A stretch of 64,000 nucleotides of DNA, from the NCBI GenBank assembly GCA_028829895.1, contig CM054182.1:7595001-7659000 (forward strand). Direction: 5' to 3'. The stretch comes from Sinotaia quadrata (Eukaryota > Mollusca > Gastropoda > Architaenioglossa > Viviparidae). This document shows positions 24,206 to 34,547 of this stretch, piece by piece. The translations under genes and the position numbers were made by a program. The stretch's first letter is position 1. The number at the start of each line of letters is the position of its first letter. The notes under the pieces were generated by a model. That model did not search any database. It was not told where the DNA came from and was given only the letters and a program-made list of their open reading frames with translations.

Positions 24206-24929
24206 AGTGAGAAATAACTTGCAATGAATTTCCTAATATTGACGGCTTGCGAAAAATGCGGAAACGGTTTGGTGGCGTTTTAGAAGGCGGAAACAGTTTT
24301 CTTGAGGAAGGACCGATAACTCTGGACCTTAACCTGACGTGCCAAGACAACCCTTCTTCAGTGTAAGTGATTTTTAAAAATTTGCAAAGTCGAAAACGTG
24401 ATACATTTCATGAATTACTTGAGGCAACAGTCCCCCAAAAGAAATGCTGTCACTCGAACTGCGACCAAAAAAATGAAACGTGAGACGAGAGTTAAATTGT
24501 ACAGTGAGAAGAAGAAAAATGCTTTCTTGCTTTTACCAGTGAAAACTAAACAAAATGACGCTAGGGAAAACTGATAATTTACTGTGAGATTGCGTGCTAC
24601 AGTGCACTGTTAATGGCTTTACATCGCAAAAGGGGAAGAGGAGGGCGGATGAAAGATGTCTGATAATTTAATGTGATGATCTCATCAGCAAAGACTAAAA
24701 CGCGTGGGCACTTTTGAACGCGCCCACAGCAAAGTCATTGCTCCTACGCTGATCATCTGTACTTGTCCTCAAACAAGCCGTTTTGTCTCCTTGTTATTTT
24801 TATCTCACCAATTCCTTTGGTTCTGCTTACATTGTAAACAGTTCCCCATTATAATATCGGGTGGGAAAAAGAAATGCTTACCCCCACTTCAGTAGGACTG
24901 TCGTGAGATCTTCGTGCCTGTTTCATTTG
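24206..24929. other. Non-coding spacer
   Basis: No recognised gene. The minus frame at 24129-24350 and plus frame at 24704-24895 carry no known domain. Confidence 0.45.
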
Positions 24930-26106
24930 GGCCACTATTCTCAGTAGTTATTAGTTACTTAATTAGGCCACTATTCTCAGTAGTTATTAGTTACTTAATT
25001 AGGCCACTATTCTCAGTAGTTATTAGTTACTTAATTAGGCCACTATTCTCAGTAGTTATTAGTTACTTAATTAGGCCACTATTCTCAGTAGTTATTAGTT
25101 ACTTAATTAGGCCACTATTCTCAGTAGTTATTAGTTACTTAATTAGGCCACTATTCTCAGTAGTTATTGGTTACTTAATTAGGCCACTATTCTCAGTAGT
25201 TATTAGTTACTTAATTAGGCCACTGTTCTCAATGTTATTAGTTACTTAATTAGGCCACTATTCTCAATGTTATTAGTTACTTAATTAGGCCACTATTCTC
25301 AGTAGTTATTAGTTACTTAATTAGGCCACTATTCTCAGTAGTTATTAGTTATTTAATTAGGCCACTATTCTCAGTAGTTATTAGTTATTTAATTAGGCCA
25401 CTATTCTCAGTAGTTATTAGTTACTTAATTAGGCCACTATTCTCAGTAGTTATTAGTTACTTAATTAGGCCACTATTCTCAGTAGTTATTAGTTACTTAA
25501 TTAGGCCACTATTCTCAATGTTATTAGTTACTTAATTAGGCCACTATTCTCAATGTTATTAGTTACTTAATTAGGCCACTATTCTCAGTAGTTATTAGTT
25601 ACTTAATTAGGCCACTATTCTCAGTAGTTATAAGTTACTTAATTAGGCCACTGTTCTCAGTAGTTATTAGTTACTTAATTAGGCCACTATTCTCAGTAGT
25701 TATTAGTTACTTAATTAGGCCACTATTCTCAATGTTATTAGTTACTTAATTAGGCCACTATTCTCAGTAGTTATTAGTTACTTAATTAGGCCACTATTCT
25801 CAATGTTATTAGTTACTTAATTAGGCCACTATTCTCAATGTTATTAGTTACTTAATTAGGCCACTATTCTCAATGTTATTAGTTACTTAATTAGGCCACT
25901 ATTCTCAATGTTATTAGTTATTTAATTAGGCCACTATTCTCAGTAGTTATTAGTTACTTAATTAGGCCACTATTCTCAGTAGTTATTAGTTACTTAATTA
26001 GGCCACTATTCTCAGTAGTTATTAGTTACTTAATTAGGCCACTATTCTCAATATTATTAGTTACTTAATTAGGCCACTATTCTAAATGTTATTAGTTACT
26101 TAATTA
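24930..26106. repeat. 35/36-bp minisatellite, about 33 copies
   Basis: The unit is TTAATTAGGCCACTATTCTC followed by AGTAGTTATTAGTTAC (36 bp) or AATGTTATTAGTTAC (35 bp). The first eight or so copies are all long and the later part mixes runs of long and short units. The array contains frequent TTAATTAA-like inverted sequence. Confidence 0.97.
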
Positions 26107-26262
26107 TATATAACAGCTAGCCTTTATTTTATGTTGGAGCTGACATCGTGCTTATATTATACAGGGCTGTCTTTTTAAAGCAGAAACTGAAATGTTGGTC
26201 CAGATTTTATAAGTCCAGAAATTTGGCGATAGAATAATCTGGCTTTATCTTTCTGTGTGTAG

Positions 26263-26598
26263 CTAAAGGAGATGTTGGAGAGCTTTATCTTCCTGTACGT
26301 AACAGTGTATAACGAGCTTAAGAGTTGAATTATTCAGTTTGTCCATAATAGCAAGTTGTGGGCATTGGGTCACAGGAGTTAACTGAATAAAATGCATTGC
26401 ATAGCTGAAAGAACGCCAGCAAAATTCATGTGAGAGCTTTGATGAGATCTGATAAACTGATGTTGATTTGTCTGTCAGTTCTTGTAAGAACTCTGCTGCG
26501 TTTCTTTGTACATGTTGTGGTGATTCATGCGCTGAGACCTTACGATAAACGAGAACCGAGTTCATAAGCCAAGGTGGGCCACGTGACCTTATGACCTC
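26263..26598 (-). CDS. Candidate terminal exon, unknown protein
   Basis: A 111-codon minus-strand frame starts right after a strong acceptor (pyrimidine-rich CCTCTCTGCTTGCAG) with GAG in phase 0 and ends in TAG. It is not repetitive, uses varied codons and is longer than most chance frames in this AT-rich DNA. Translated features include SPQHVQRNAAEFLQEL and two Cys-rich hydrophobic stretches, with no domain I can name. A CAG/GTGAGT donor at 27247 upstream on the same strand is phase-compatible, giving a 648-bp intron. It could equally be a decayed exon or chance. Confidence 0.4.
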   Translation of the reverse strand, partial: EVIRSRGPPWLMNSVLVYRKVSAHESPQHVQRNAAEFLQELTDKSTSVYQISSKLSHEFCWRSFSYAMHFIQLTPVTQCPQLAIMDKLNNSTLKLVIHCYVQEDKALQHLL

Positions 26599-27246
26599 CT
26601 GCAAGCAGAGAGGCTGGCTTGCTTGACATCATCAGCGCCTGCAAGGATCAGGAGAGATAACTCTGCTGCTGAATGAAAGTAATATTTTCTCTGCAATAAG
26701 TGTTGATTGTCCTTCTCTTTAGATCGTAGGTTATTTAGTTTAATATTATATGATTAGAGTGCTCTGCGCTGATAATTGGTCAAAATTCAAAGGACACACA
26801 TAAGCCTCTGGACAGTATCAAAGAAGGCTCTGATGAACTCGCCAAGAGTGGACTATGATCTTTTTTTCCTTATTTTTGTTAGAGTATGGAAGAACTGAAG
26901 AAACGATTTGAGTGAACGAGCCATATATACAGTTAGTAGTTTTGTATAAGATTAGAAAAGTTCCATCTTGTATAAAAAATAATATGAAATATATATTGTT
27001 CGTAAGCAAAATGCAAAATTGTTATCTTTTTAAGTCCCGCAGTAATGAGGTGCATGTTTGTTACATAATGGCTTTGGTAGCCCCCAGACACTTCTCCTCT
27101 AAAAATAGACTACACATAAACCTGCCTTCTAGAAAGGCTTACCTTTATCCTTGGGCTGGAAACATACCTGAATGCTCCACAACTCACTAAATTAACCAAT
27201 CAAAGTGCAGTTCAGCCACGTGAATGAACGTACTAGAAACTCACCT

Positions 27247-27330
27247 GTAAATTATTAGTCGAATGCAAGCTGACCTTGAGGCAACACGTATTTTGGCTCT
27301 CGGTGTTAACAAAGTATAATTGTACTACTA
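27247..27330 (-). CDS. Candidate internal exon upstream of 26263-26598
   Basis: On the minus strand an open frame ends in TTACAG followed by GTGAGT, a near-perfect donor, with the last codon CAG in phase 0. This joins in frame to the acceptor at 26598. The 5' limit is uncertain: the only nearby acceptor (AAGGTTAG) has a weak pyrimidine tract. The predicted piece is Cys- and Asn-containing and unrecognised. Confidence 0.25.
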
Positions 27331-27581
27331 ACCTTATCGCCAGTTATCAACACAGCAGGAAATCATCTTCTGTATATGTTACCACTGAAGGTATAAGGTT
27401 TTGCTTGCCTATCTAATATTATTTTCATGTTCATCTCTTGACATTAAATATATTTTATACTGTTGTATTTCGCTTATGAATATTTAAATGTATGATGACC
27501 ATGTAAGTAAATGTGTTGTCAGAAAACATGATAATTTCTTAACCCATGTGTATTTTACTGGCAAATCGGCACTATATCTGA

Positions 27582-27728
27582 GACATTGATCGACAAGCAT
27601 TGAGCAGTGAAACAACGCCAGAACAGAATCACTTTACCGTGGATGTTGACTTTGATGAGTATTGCACCGTGAGCAGAATTACCCACGTGCCAAGGACAGG
27701 TTCAATGGAGCACGTGAGCGTTCACTAA
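27582..27728 (+). other. Short protein-like open frame
   Basis: A 48-codon plus frame containing TVDVDFDEYCTVSRITHV ends in TAA. An AG precedes it and a CAG/GTTCAA donor-like site lies inside. The composition is protein-like, but a frame of this length is not statistically unusual and no family is recognised. Confidence 0.2.
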
Positions 27729-27732
27729 CAGC

Positions 27733-27830
27733 ACGTCAGTCAGACCTAAAGTAATGTATTTATAGAGTCAACAACCACGTCAGTCAGACCTAAAGTTATG
27801 TAGCCTATTTATAGAGTCAACAACCACACA
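27733..27830. repeat. About 44-bp tandem duplication
   Basis: Two copies of CACGTCAGTCAGACCTAAAG then TTATGTA and TATTTATAGAGTCAACAAC. Confidence 0.85.
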
Positions 27831-28981
27831 GCTTCAGTCAATTCTCTCAGACTTATTTTAAAGTTCACTCAGAAACACTCAGTGTTCTCTTATAAACTCA
27901 TTTATGGTTCGCCAGTATGATCAAACAAATAACTTCTACAGTGCCATAGGACTCAAAACGAACAGTCTCTCATGACATCACGTGGTCATGATTATGCACT
28001 ATAAACATTTATAAACTCTAATGGTAACTGTTGAACTATTCACTATATATAACGATGCTGTTTTATTTTATTTCTTGTTGAATACATTTATTGGTGATAC
28101 ATAGACCACTCATGTTAGCGTGACTCACTTACATGTTATATGTTGTAGTCTTTCAAATTTATTTACTTACTGTCCTGGCTGTGTGTATCAGGGGGCTCAC
28201 GCTATCTTCTAGAACCGTCACTCTTTTATTCTACATTATCTATCACTCATCTCTCGAACACGTGTGGCCAGCCGGAAGATGTGTTTTGGGGATTTGCCTA
28301 AGGTTACAGGCGGCCCAGGATGGTGGAGAATTAACATCCTGCTCATCTTCCAGGAATATGTCACGATATTGTTGATGGGTTTTTTAGTTCTTCATGTTTT
28401 GTCCTTGCTTGCTTTGTTTGTTTGTTTCTTTCTTTCCCTTTTTCTTTCCTCAGAATTTCATCATATTTATTTTAATCTGTATGTTAATAACCTGCCCAAT
28501 GGTCATTCTTTATCTCAGAATATTATCCACACAAGGACTTTGATTTATACTTCCGTTTCCTTCTACTTTGCACTTTCTTAACCCACCCCCACCCCCATAC
28601 GTTAGTTTGTCTCATTCCACGAACATTTTATTATCCCAGATTCCTGTTCACATGTGTGTTCACATGCATTCTTCTCTTGTATTAATATGACTATCATTTA
28701 TTTGTGCCTACGTCATTGTCTCATCCAATTATACTTTGTAATATCAATATCACCCACCTGTGATTTCTTATCTCTGTATTTTGCTTCATCACTTTATTTC
28801 ATTGTATTCTACCCACTGGTGCTTTCTTCAAATCAAACAAATTGTCTCTCGCTCTTATTTCATGTCATTATTCTTTTTCTGTGTTGTGACCCACTTCTGT
28901 GCGTGTACCTGGTTAATTTGCAATTTGTTATTCTCGTCGACTAATGTCCCCACACCTAGGGAGGCTTCCACATTCAAGGTC
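27831..28981. other. Spacer with a weak minus-strand protein-like patch
   Basis: Between about 28200 and 28400 the minus strand has two overlapping frames, one with LEDEQDVNSPPSWAACNLRQ. A GTAAGT donor lies near 28160. I could not build a consistent exon or name a family. The rest is T-rich plus-strand sequence. Confidence 0.3.
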
Positions 28982-29415
28982 TAATACAATTAATAATTGT
29001 AATGAATTTTAACACACCTGGAGATTACAATTCATAATTATGATGAATTGTTATATTGGAGGTAAAAATTAATAATTATAACGAATTATAATAAACCTGC
29101 AAGTTATAATTAATAATCATAATGATTTATAATACATCTGCAGGTTATAATTCATAATTATAATGAATTGTAATACATATGCAGGTTACAATTAATATTT
29201 ATAATGAATTGTAATACACCAGAAGGTTACAATTAATAATTATATTTAATTGTAATACATCTGCATGTTGCAATTAATAATTATAATGAACCGTAATACA
29301 CCTGCAAGTTACGATTAATAATTATAATGAATTACAATACACCTGCATATTACAATTAATAATTATAATGATTAGTAATACAGCTGAGATTACACTTAAT
29401 GATTATAATGAATTC
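28982..29415. repeat. About 41-bp AT-rich minisatellite, about 11 copies
   Basis: Diverged units of AATTAATAATTATAATGAAT plus TGTAATACACCTGCAGGTTAC. Each contains a self-complementary ATTAATAATTATAAT core. Confidence 0.92.
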
Positions 29416-29460
29416 AGAATGTATAATAGTACAAGTATTGTGAACTTTTGTCTTGAATGT

Positions 29461-29965
29461 TTATGTACAAGTACTGTATACTGTTGTCTTAGCTAATTAT
29501 TTACTGACAAAGTCTATATACAAGTATTGTGTACTGTTGTCTTAGCTAATTATTTACCGAGAATGTCTGTATACAAGTATTGTGTACTGTTGTCTTAGCT
29601 AATTATTTACCAAGAATGTCTGTATACAAGTATTGTGTACTGTTGTCTTAGCTAATTATTTACCGAGAATGTCTGTATACAAGTATTGTGTACTGTTGTC
29701 TTAGCTAATTATTTACCAAGAATGTCTGTATACAAGTATTGTGTACTGTTGTCTTAGCTAATTATTTACCGAGAATGTCTGTATACAAGTATTGTGTACT
29801 GTTGTCTTAGCTAATTATTTACCAAGAATGTCTGTATACAATTATTGTGTACTGTTGTCTTAGCTAATTATTTATCGAGAATGTCTGTATATATTTATTG
29901 TGTACTGTTGTCTTAGCTAATTATTTACCGAGAATGTCTGTATACAATTATTGTGTAGTTAGCTA
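29461..29965. repeat. 53-bp minisatellite, about 9.5 copies
   Basis: The unit includes TGTACTGTTGTCTTAGCTAA and TTATTTACCGAGAATGTCTG. Consecutive copies alternate ACCGAG and ACCAAG for at least six units, a 106-bp dimeric higher-order period. Confidence 0.95.
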
Positions 29966-31878
29966 ATATCACGACTTCTGCTTGAAATGTGCTAGAGAGA
30001 AATTTATGACGTCAGCCATGGTGTTCTGACAATTGCAAGCCTGCAATGTCAGGTGACGTCATTATTACCTCCTCTGATTGTACAGCGGAATTAAAAGCTT
30101 AACACTTAATTTGAGACTGCAAATGTTTTAAAGCAGGATTTTTTTTTTAAACTAGAAAATTTCTAAAGCACTTACACAGGTACACAGAGTTTTGATCCTG
30201 CTTGGCTCAGTTTTGGTGAAGGCTATTTGTGGCAATCCAGACCTACGCTGTTATTTTGCCTGCCAGTCTAACGCATCCTGTTTCCTCCTGTTAGTCATTC
30301 ATCCTCAGTCAAAAATCCTCTCTGGGAATGCATTGTTTATTTAACTACAATGAGATTTAAAGTATCTTCCACAGCAGAGTTAATACTGTAGAATCATCAT
30401 TTCCAGTGGAGAAAACACCGCGTTACATTTGGAGAATGTAATTTTATTGACTTTTATACACTTTGTACTCAAGTAAATGAGTGAATTCTTACATAGTGTA
30501 AGCAAGTTATAGTAATATTTATATACATCTGCATACTTATTGTGCTTACCATAATCTTGCTTATCTAATTTATGAAATCTTTAAAACTCACGTACAGTAA
30601 GAGAGGTTTTCATGGGAAAATTGTGAGTTCTCTCTACAAATTTGCCAGGGATTGCTAAAGATCTGTTGCATGGATTTCAGTACATAGAGTTATACTAAGT
30701 CCCTAGGTCCTCTCCTATTTTCTAACTTAAGATATAATGAAAACCTAATTTTTTTTACGGTGAACTCGAGGTTAAGCCTTGTTTTCCTGACATTTAATCG
30801 AAGAGTTTTGACAAATCAGCTCCACTTTCATCCTCCCACACATGCAACCATTCATCATTCATCAGTTTAGTTCTTTTCATTCATTCTTTCTGACTTACAT
30901 CTTTCTTTAAATAACATTCTTCTACCCCCCCTCCCCATCCTTAATGCATCCCTTCAATTCTACAGTAGCATCTAAATATGTATGTCAATTTAGAAAATTT
31001 GCAAACTTGTCATAAATGATTTCTCACAATAATATCTTTAATAAAAATAATTTAAGTCGATTTCATCTCTTACACAGACACATCTTTATTACAGCATTCT
31101 CCCTTTGCGCTCTGCTTTTATAAATCTATTCACGTCAGGCAATTATTTCAAAGTATACAACAAGCAAAAATTATGCTAAGTCCAAAATCCATTCATACAA
31201 TAGACCAATCAATATACTTACCCCCACCCCCAAAAAAATCTGTTAAATGACAGTGAGGAAAGTGAGGGATTTTGTTAATGACAAGTATTGAATCTTTTAG
31301 CAGCAGTGATATATAAAAGCAATCACCGAAACTAAACCCTGTAAGTGGGGAACGCAACAGAAACACGGTCAATCAATAATTTTCTTCTGATGTGCATCAA
31401 AACAACTCGGGCCCTGATTGTGCATAATAGACTCAATGTTAACAGTCATACAAACTGTGCGTTTGAAAGAGGGTGTGGTTTATTGAGCCCTGAAAGGATT
31501 TTTTTAAATAAAATTCCCTTAACCTTTCATTCATTCAGCTCTTGATAAATATTTCTTATTGACGTCAATCTAAAAGATAACTCGTGCATGATACGTATGC
31601 ACATTTATTAGTCTTGTTATGCCCCCTTGGAAGATGGCACAGGTTTCCAACAGGTGGCCATTACATTCGGGCATGGCCTATATAGTGTCTAAAAAAATTA
31701 ATGGACCGTCAATTAAGCCGTTGAACTATCATCAGATCATTGAGCCAAAATGACGGTGCCCTTTCAAATTTAACTATTATTTCAAATCAAATACGTGGCA
31801 GAAAAAGTTTCCTGCCTCGAATTAATACAGTTGGGGAATTAGTCACTTCAAACATTCATGAAAAATATCACTTGAAAA
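29966..31878. other. Non-coding AT-rich spacer
   Basis: About 1.9 kb with no repeat array, RNA gene or recognisable coding sequence. Short plus frames at 31345-31545 and 31740-31928 show no known motif. Confidence 0.45.
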
Positions 31879-32298
31879 CGAACTGTATGATTCGTAATCA
31901 TATCGTGATATTGTACCGAACTGTATGATTCGTAATCATATCGTGATATTGTACCGAACTGTATGATTCGTAATCATATCGTGATATTGTACCGAACTGT
32001 ATGATTCGTAATCATATCGTGATACTGTACCGAACTGTATGATTCGTAATCATATCGTGATACTGTACCGAACTGTATGATTCGTAATCATATCGTGATA
32101 CTGTACCGAACTGTATGATTCGTAATCATATCGTGATACTGTACCGAACTGTATGATTCGTAATCATATCGTGATATTGTACCGAACTGTATGATTCGTA
32201 ATTATATCGTGATATTGTACCGAACTGTATGATTCATAATCATATCGTGATATTGTACCGAACTGTATGATTCATAATCATATCGTGATATTGTACCG
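31879..32298. repeat. 38-bp minisatellite with paired hairpins, 11 copies
   Basis: Unit core CGAACTGTATGATTCGTAAT then CATATCGTGATATTGTAC. Each unit has two inverted repeats, ATGATT-CGT-AATCAT and ATATC-GT-GATAT. Copies 4-7 share GATACTG while outer copies have GATATTG. Confidence 0.96.
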
Positions 32299-32522
32299 AT
32301 ATTACCGAAGAGAAATTACCATTAATTTAAAATATGTAACTGAAGATGTGCAATTATCTCATTATGAGTTATTTTACTAATTAAAAATGTAATTACAAAG
32401 AAAAAGAAACACGTTCCTTCTATGATGATGTTAAACATTTAATGGACGCTTTACATTTTCAGATATTGCTTTCAAAATTATATTCCTTGTTGCTTAAAGT
32501 ATGAATATTGTTCGAAATAAAC

Positions 32523-32656
32523 CTCTAGAGAGTAAAATCAAAACAGTGTCTAAAATAATGTTCTAGACTCTAGAGAGTAAAATCAAAACAGTGTCTAAAA
32601 TAATGTTCTAGACTCTAGAGAATAAAATCAAAACAGTGTCTAAAATAATGTTCTCT
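32523..32656. repeat. 45-bp tandem repeat, 3 copies
   Basis: Copies start at about 32523, 32568 and 32613 with CTCTAGAGAGTAAAATCAAA. Confidence 0.94.
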
Positions 32657-32867
32657 GTCGAACTAAACGGAATATTCCAATTAAAGCAGTACATGAGTTA
32701 AATAGTAATGGCGTTCTAATTTAGCCTCTCTCTAAGTTCAATTCTCTTTAAAAAATATGAAGTCGTCTAATTTTTAAAAGAAGTATCGAGTGTTAAACTT
32801 TAAATACTGATAAAAAGTAAGCTCTTTAGAATTAAATATATGCGACTCGCTATAGTTAGACTATAAT

Positions 32868-33155
32868 GTTTAAAGTGAGGCTCCTTGTGGGTTAATTTAA
32901 TTACGTTTCTAATGAGGGGTTTTAAGTACGAACATTTTAACCGTGTACAAAATAAAGCTAAAGTGTTTAAAATGAGGCTCCTTGTGGGTTAATTTAATTA
33001 TGATTCTAATGAGGGTTTATAAATATGAGCATTTAACCGTGTACAAAATAAAGCTAAAGTGTTTAAAATGAGGCTCCTTGTGAGTTAATATAATTATTAC
33101 GATTCTAATGAGGGGTTTTAAGTTAAGAACATTTTAGCCGTGTACAAAATACAGT
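32868..33155. repeat. 96/97-bp tandem repeat, 3 copies
   Basis: Copies start at about 32868, 32964 and 33061 with GTTTAAAATGAGGCTCCTTG and end in CCGTGTACAAAATA. Confidence 0.93.
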
Positions 33156-33503
33156 TCTAAATGAGTTTAACGACCATAAGTCATACTAATCACAAAATAG
33201 TTCTTCATATTTCATTTTAAATTACGTTTAGCCTTACATAACATAAAGTAATATACTGTTACGTCTCATAATATCATGTTTATTTACCGTTTTTCTTGCT
33301 AATCGACAATTTTTTTTATTAAAATTGCTAACTAATATCACAATTCAGTTCTCTAGGGAAATTAAATCGCCGTTAAAAATTAAATCGTTTCTTCCTGAAA
33401 CATGAATCTCTCGTTGTGACATATCGCACAGACTGATAGCAATTTATGTTTTCTTATTTCTTTTATTTTTCTTTCTAATCATTTTTTTATGCATTATCGC
33501 CCC

Positions 33504-33671
33504 TTAAATCGGGACAAGCTTCTCGATCAAAAGGTCCATCGCCGCAATAACGCCGAGTTTAAAAAGGCATCTTTCCGTGCGAACGCCCGCATGGCTGGGC
33601 TCACTGATGGTCAAATTGGCATCGCAGTCCAAGACCCCAGGATAAAAGAATCGGTCTGATGACCGTGACAT
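33504..33671 (-). CDS. Small ORF in a GC-richer patch, unknown
   Basis: A 55-codon ATG-to-TAA frame on the minus strand, beginning MSRSSDRFFYPGVLDCDANL, in a stretch clearly richer in G+C than its surroundings. Near its 5' end on the plus strand is TAATTTGATTACA, a homeodomain-like string. It could be a short exon, a conserved non-coding element, or the body of the interspersed repeat whose 3' block follows at 33706. No family recognised. Confidence 0.25.
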   Translation of the reverse strand: MSRSSDRFFYPGVLDCDANLTISEPSHAGVRTERCLFKLGVIAAMDLLIEKLVPI

Positions 33672-33705
33672 TTAATTTGATTACAGTGACAGTTGCCAAA
33701 TCTTT

Positions 33706-33794
33706 GGTAAGCCAAGATGGGCAGATATTTGCTTAGACAGTAAGAATAAAGTTGGAGAGCTAATTTACACGATTAATCGGTGATTCCCGATTGG
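33706..33794 (+). repeat. Interspersed repeat copy B (with GTGA tail)
   Basis: Nearly identical to 8131-8213 apart from a 5-bp indel and a few substitutions, and likewise followed at once by (GTGA)n. The junction reads GATTCCCGATTGGAGTGAGT in both copies. Confidence 0.8.
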
Positions 33795-33921
33795 AGTGAG
33801 TGAGTGAGTGAGTGAGTGAGTGAGTGAGTGAGTGAGTGAGTGAGTGAGTGAGTGAGTGAGTGAGTGAGTGAGTGAGTGAGTGAGTGAGTGAGTGAGTGAG
33901 TGAGTGAGTGAGTGAGTGAGT
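33795..33921. repeat. (GTGA)n microsatellite, about 31 units
   Basis: Pure GTGA run forming the 3' tail of interspersed repeat copy B. Confidence 0.97.
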
Positions 33922-34111
33922 TTTTTAAGAATGTCGTTATGTTTTACTTTAATACGCATATTGTTGCTAAGTTTGAAGTTTCACCTGAAAAATGTTCACA
34001 TGGCCTTATTCCTGGTTCTTGTTTCTCTCACTCCATGACTTTACATGAACAACAAATGTCAGTTAAATGGTTCATTTTGTTTGGAAGCTGTTACTAACCT
34101 GTTAATTCCGA

Positions 34112-34542
34112 GATATATTTGCTACTCCTACTACTACTATTACTACTTCAACCACTCATACGACTACTATGTCTCCCACTTTTACTACTCCATCCACTAC
34201 TACGACTCTTACACCTACTACTACAACTACTCCTACTTCTTTCTTTGTTTTTCTACTACTTCAACCATTTCTACTGCTATCATTACCCTTTATACTTAAA
34301 CTACTCCAACCACTTCTATTTCTTCTACTTCACTTGCTCCTACTGGTCTAAGAACTCCTACTGCTACAACTACTCCTACTAATACTGCTTCTCCTGATTC
34401 TACTGCTCCAACCATTCCTACTATTACTATTACTCTTTATACTTCTACCACTCCGACTACTGCTACTACTCCATTATATTACAGCTACAACCACTTCTAC
34501 TACTAGTACTACTTCAACTCTTTATACTTCTACTACTCCAAC
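34112..34542. repeat. TAC/ACT-rich degenerate repeat, left part
   Basis: Degenerate trinucleotide repeat dominated by CTACTACT with phrases such as CTACTACTCCAACCACTCCT. It continues after the insertion at 34548-36191, so the two parts were once one array. Confidence 0.9.
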
Positions 34543-34547
34543 CAGTC
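34543..34547. repeat. Left target-site duplication CAGTC
   Basis: CAGTC directly precedes TGTGATACC and differs at one base from CACTC at 36192-36196, directly after the insertion's terminal CA. CACTC is the form normally found in the flanking repeat (CCAACCACTCC), so the left copy probably mutated. Confidence 0.55.

Noticed and set aside
24930..26106. CRISPR-like regular repeats (also 29461-29965 and 42617-43147)
   Set aside because: Units are directly adjacent with no unique spacers, there are no cas genes, and the setting is eukaryotic.
33655..33720. SECIS or C/D snoRNA-like string around TGATGACCGTGACATTTAAT
   Set aside because: The required stem pairing and box spacing are not met.
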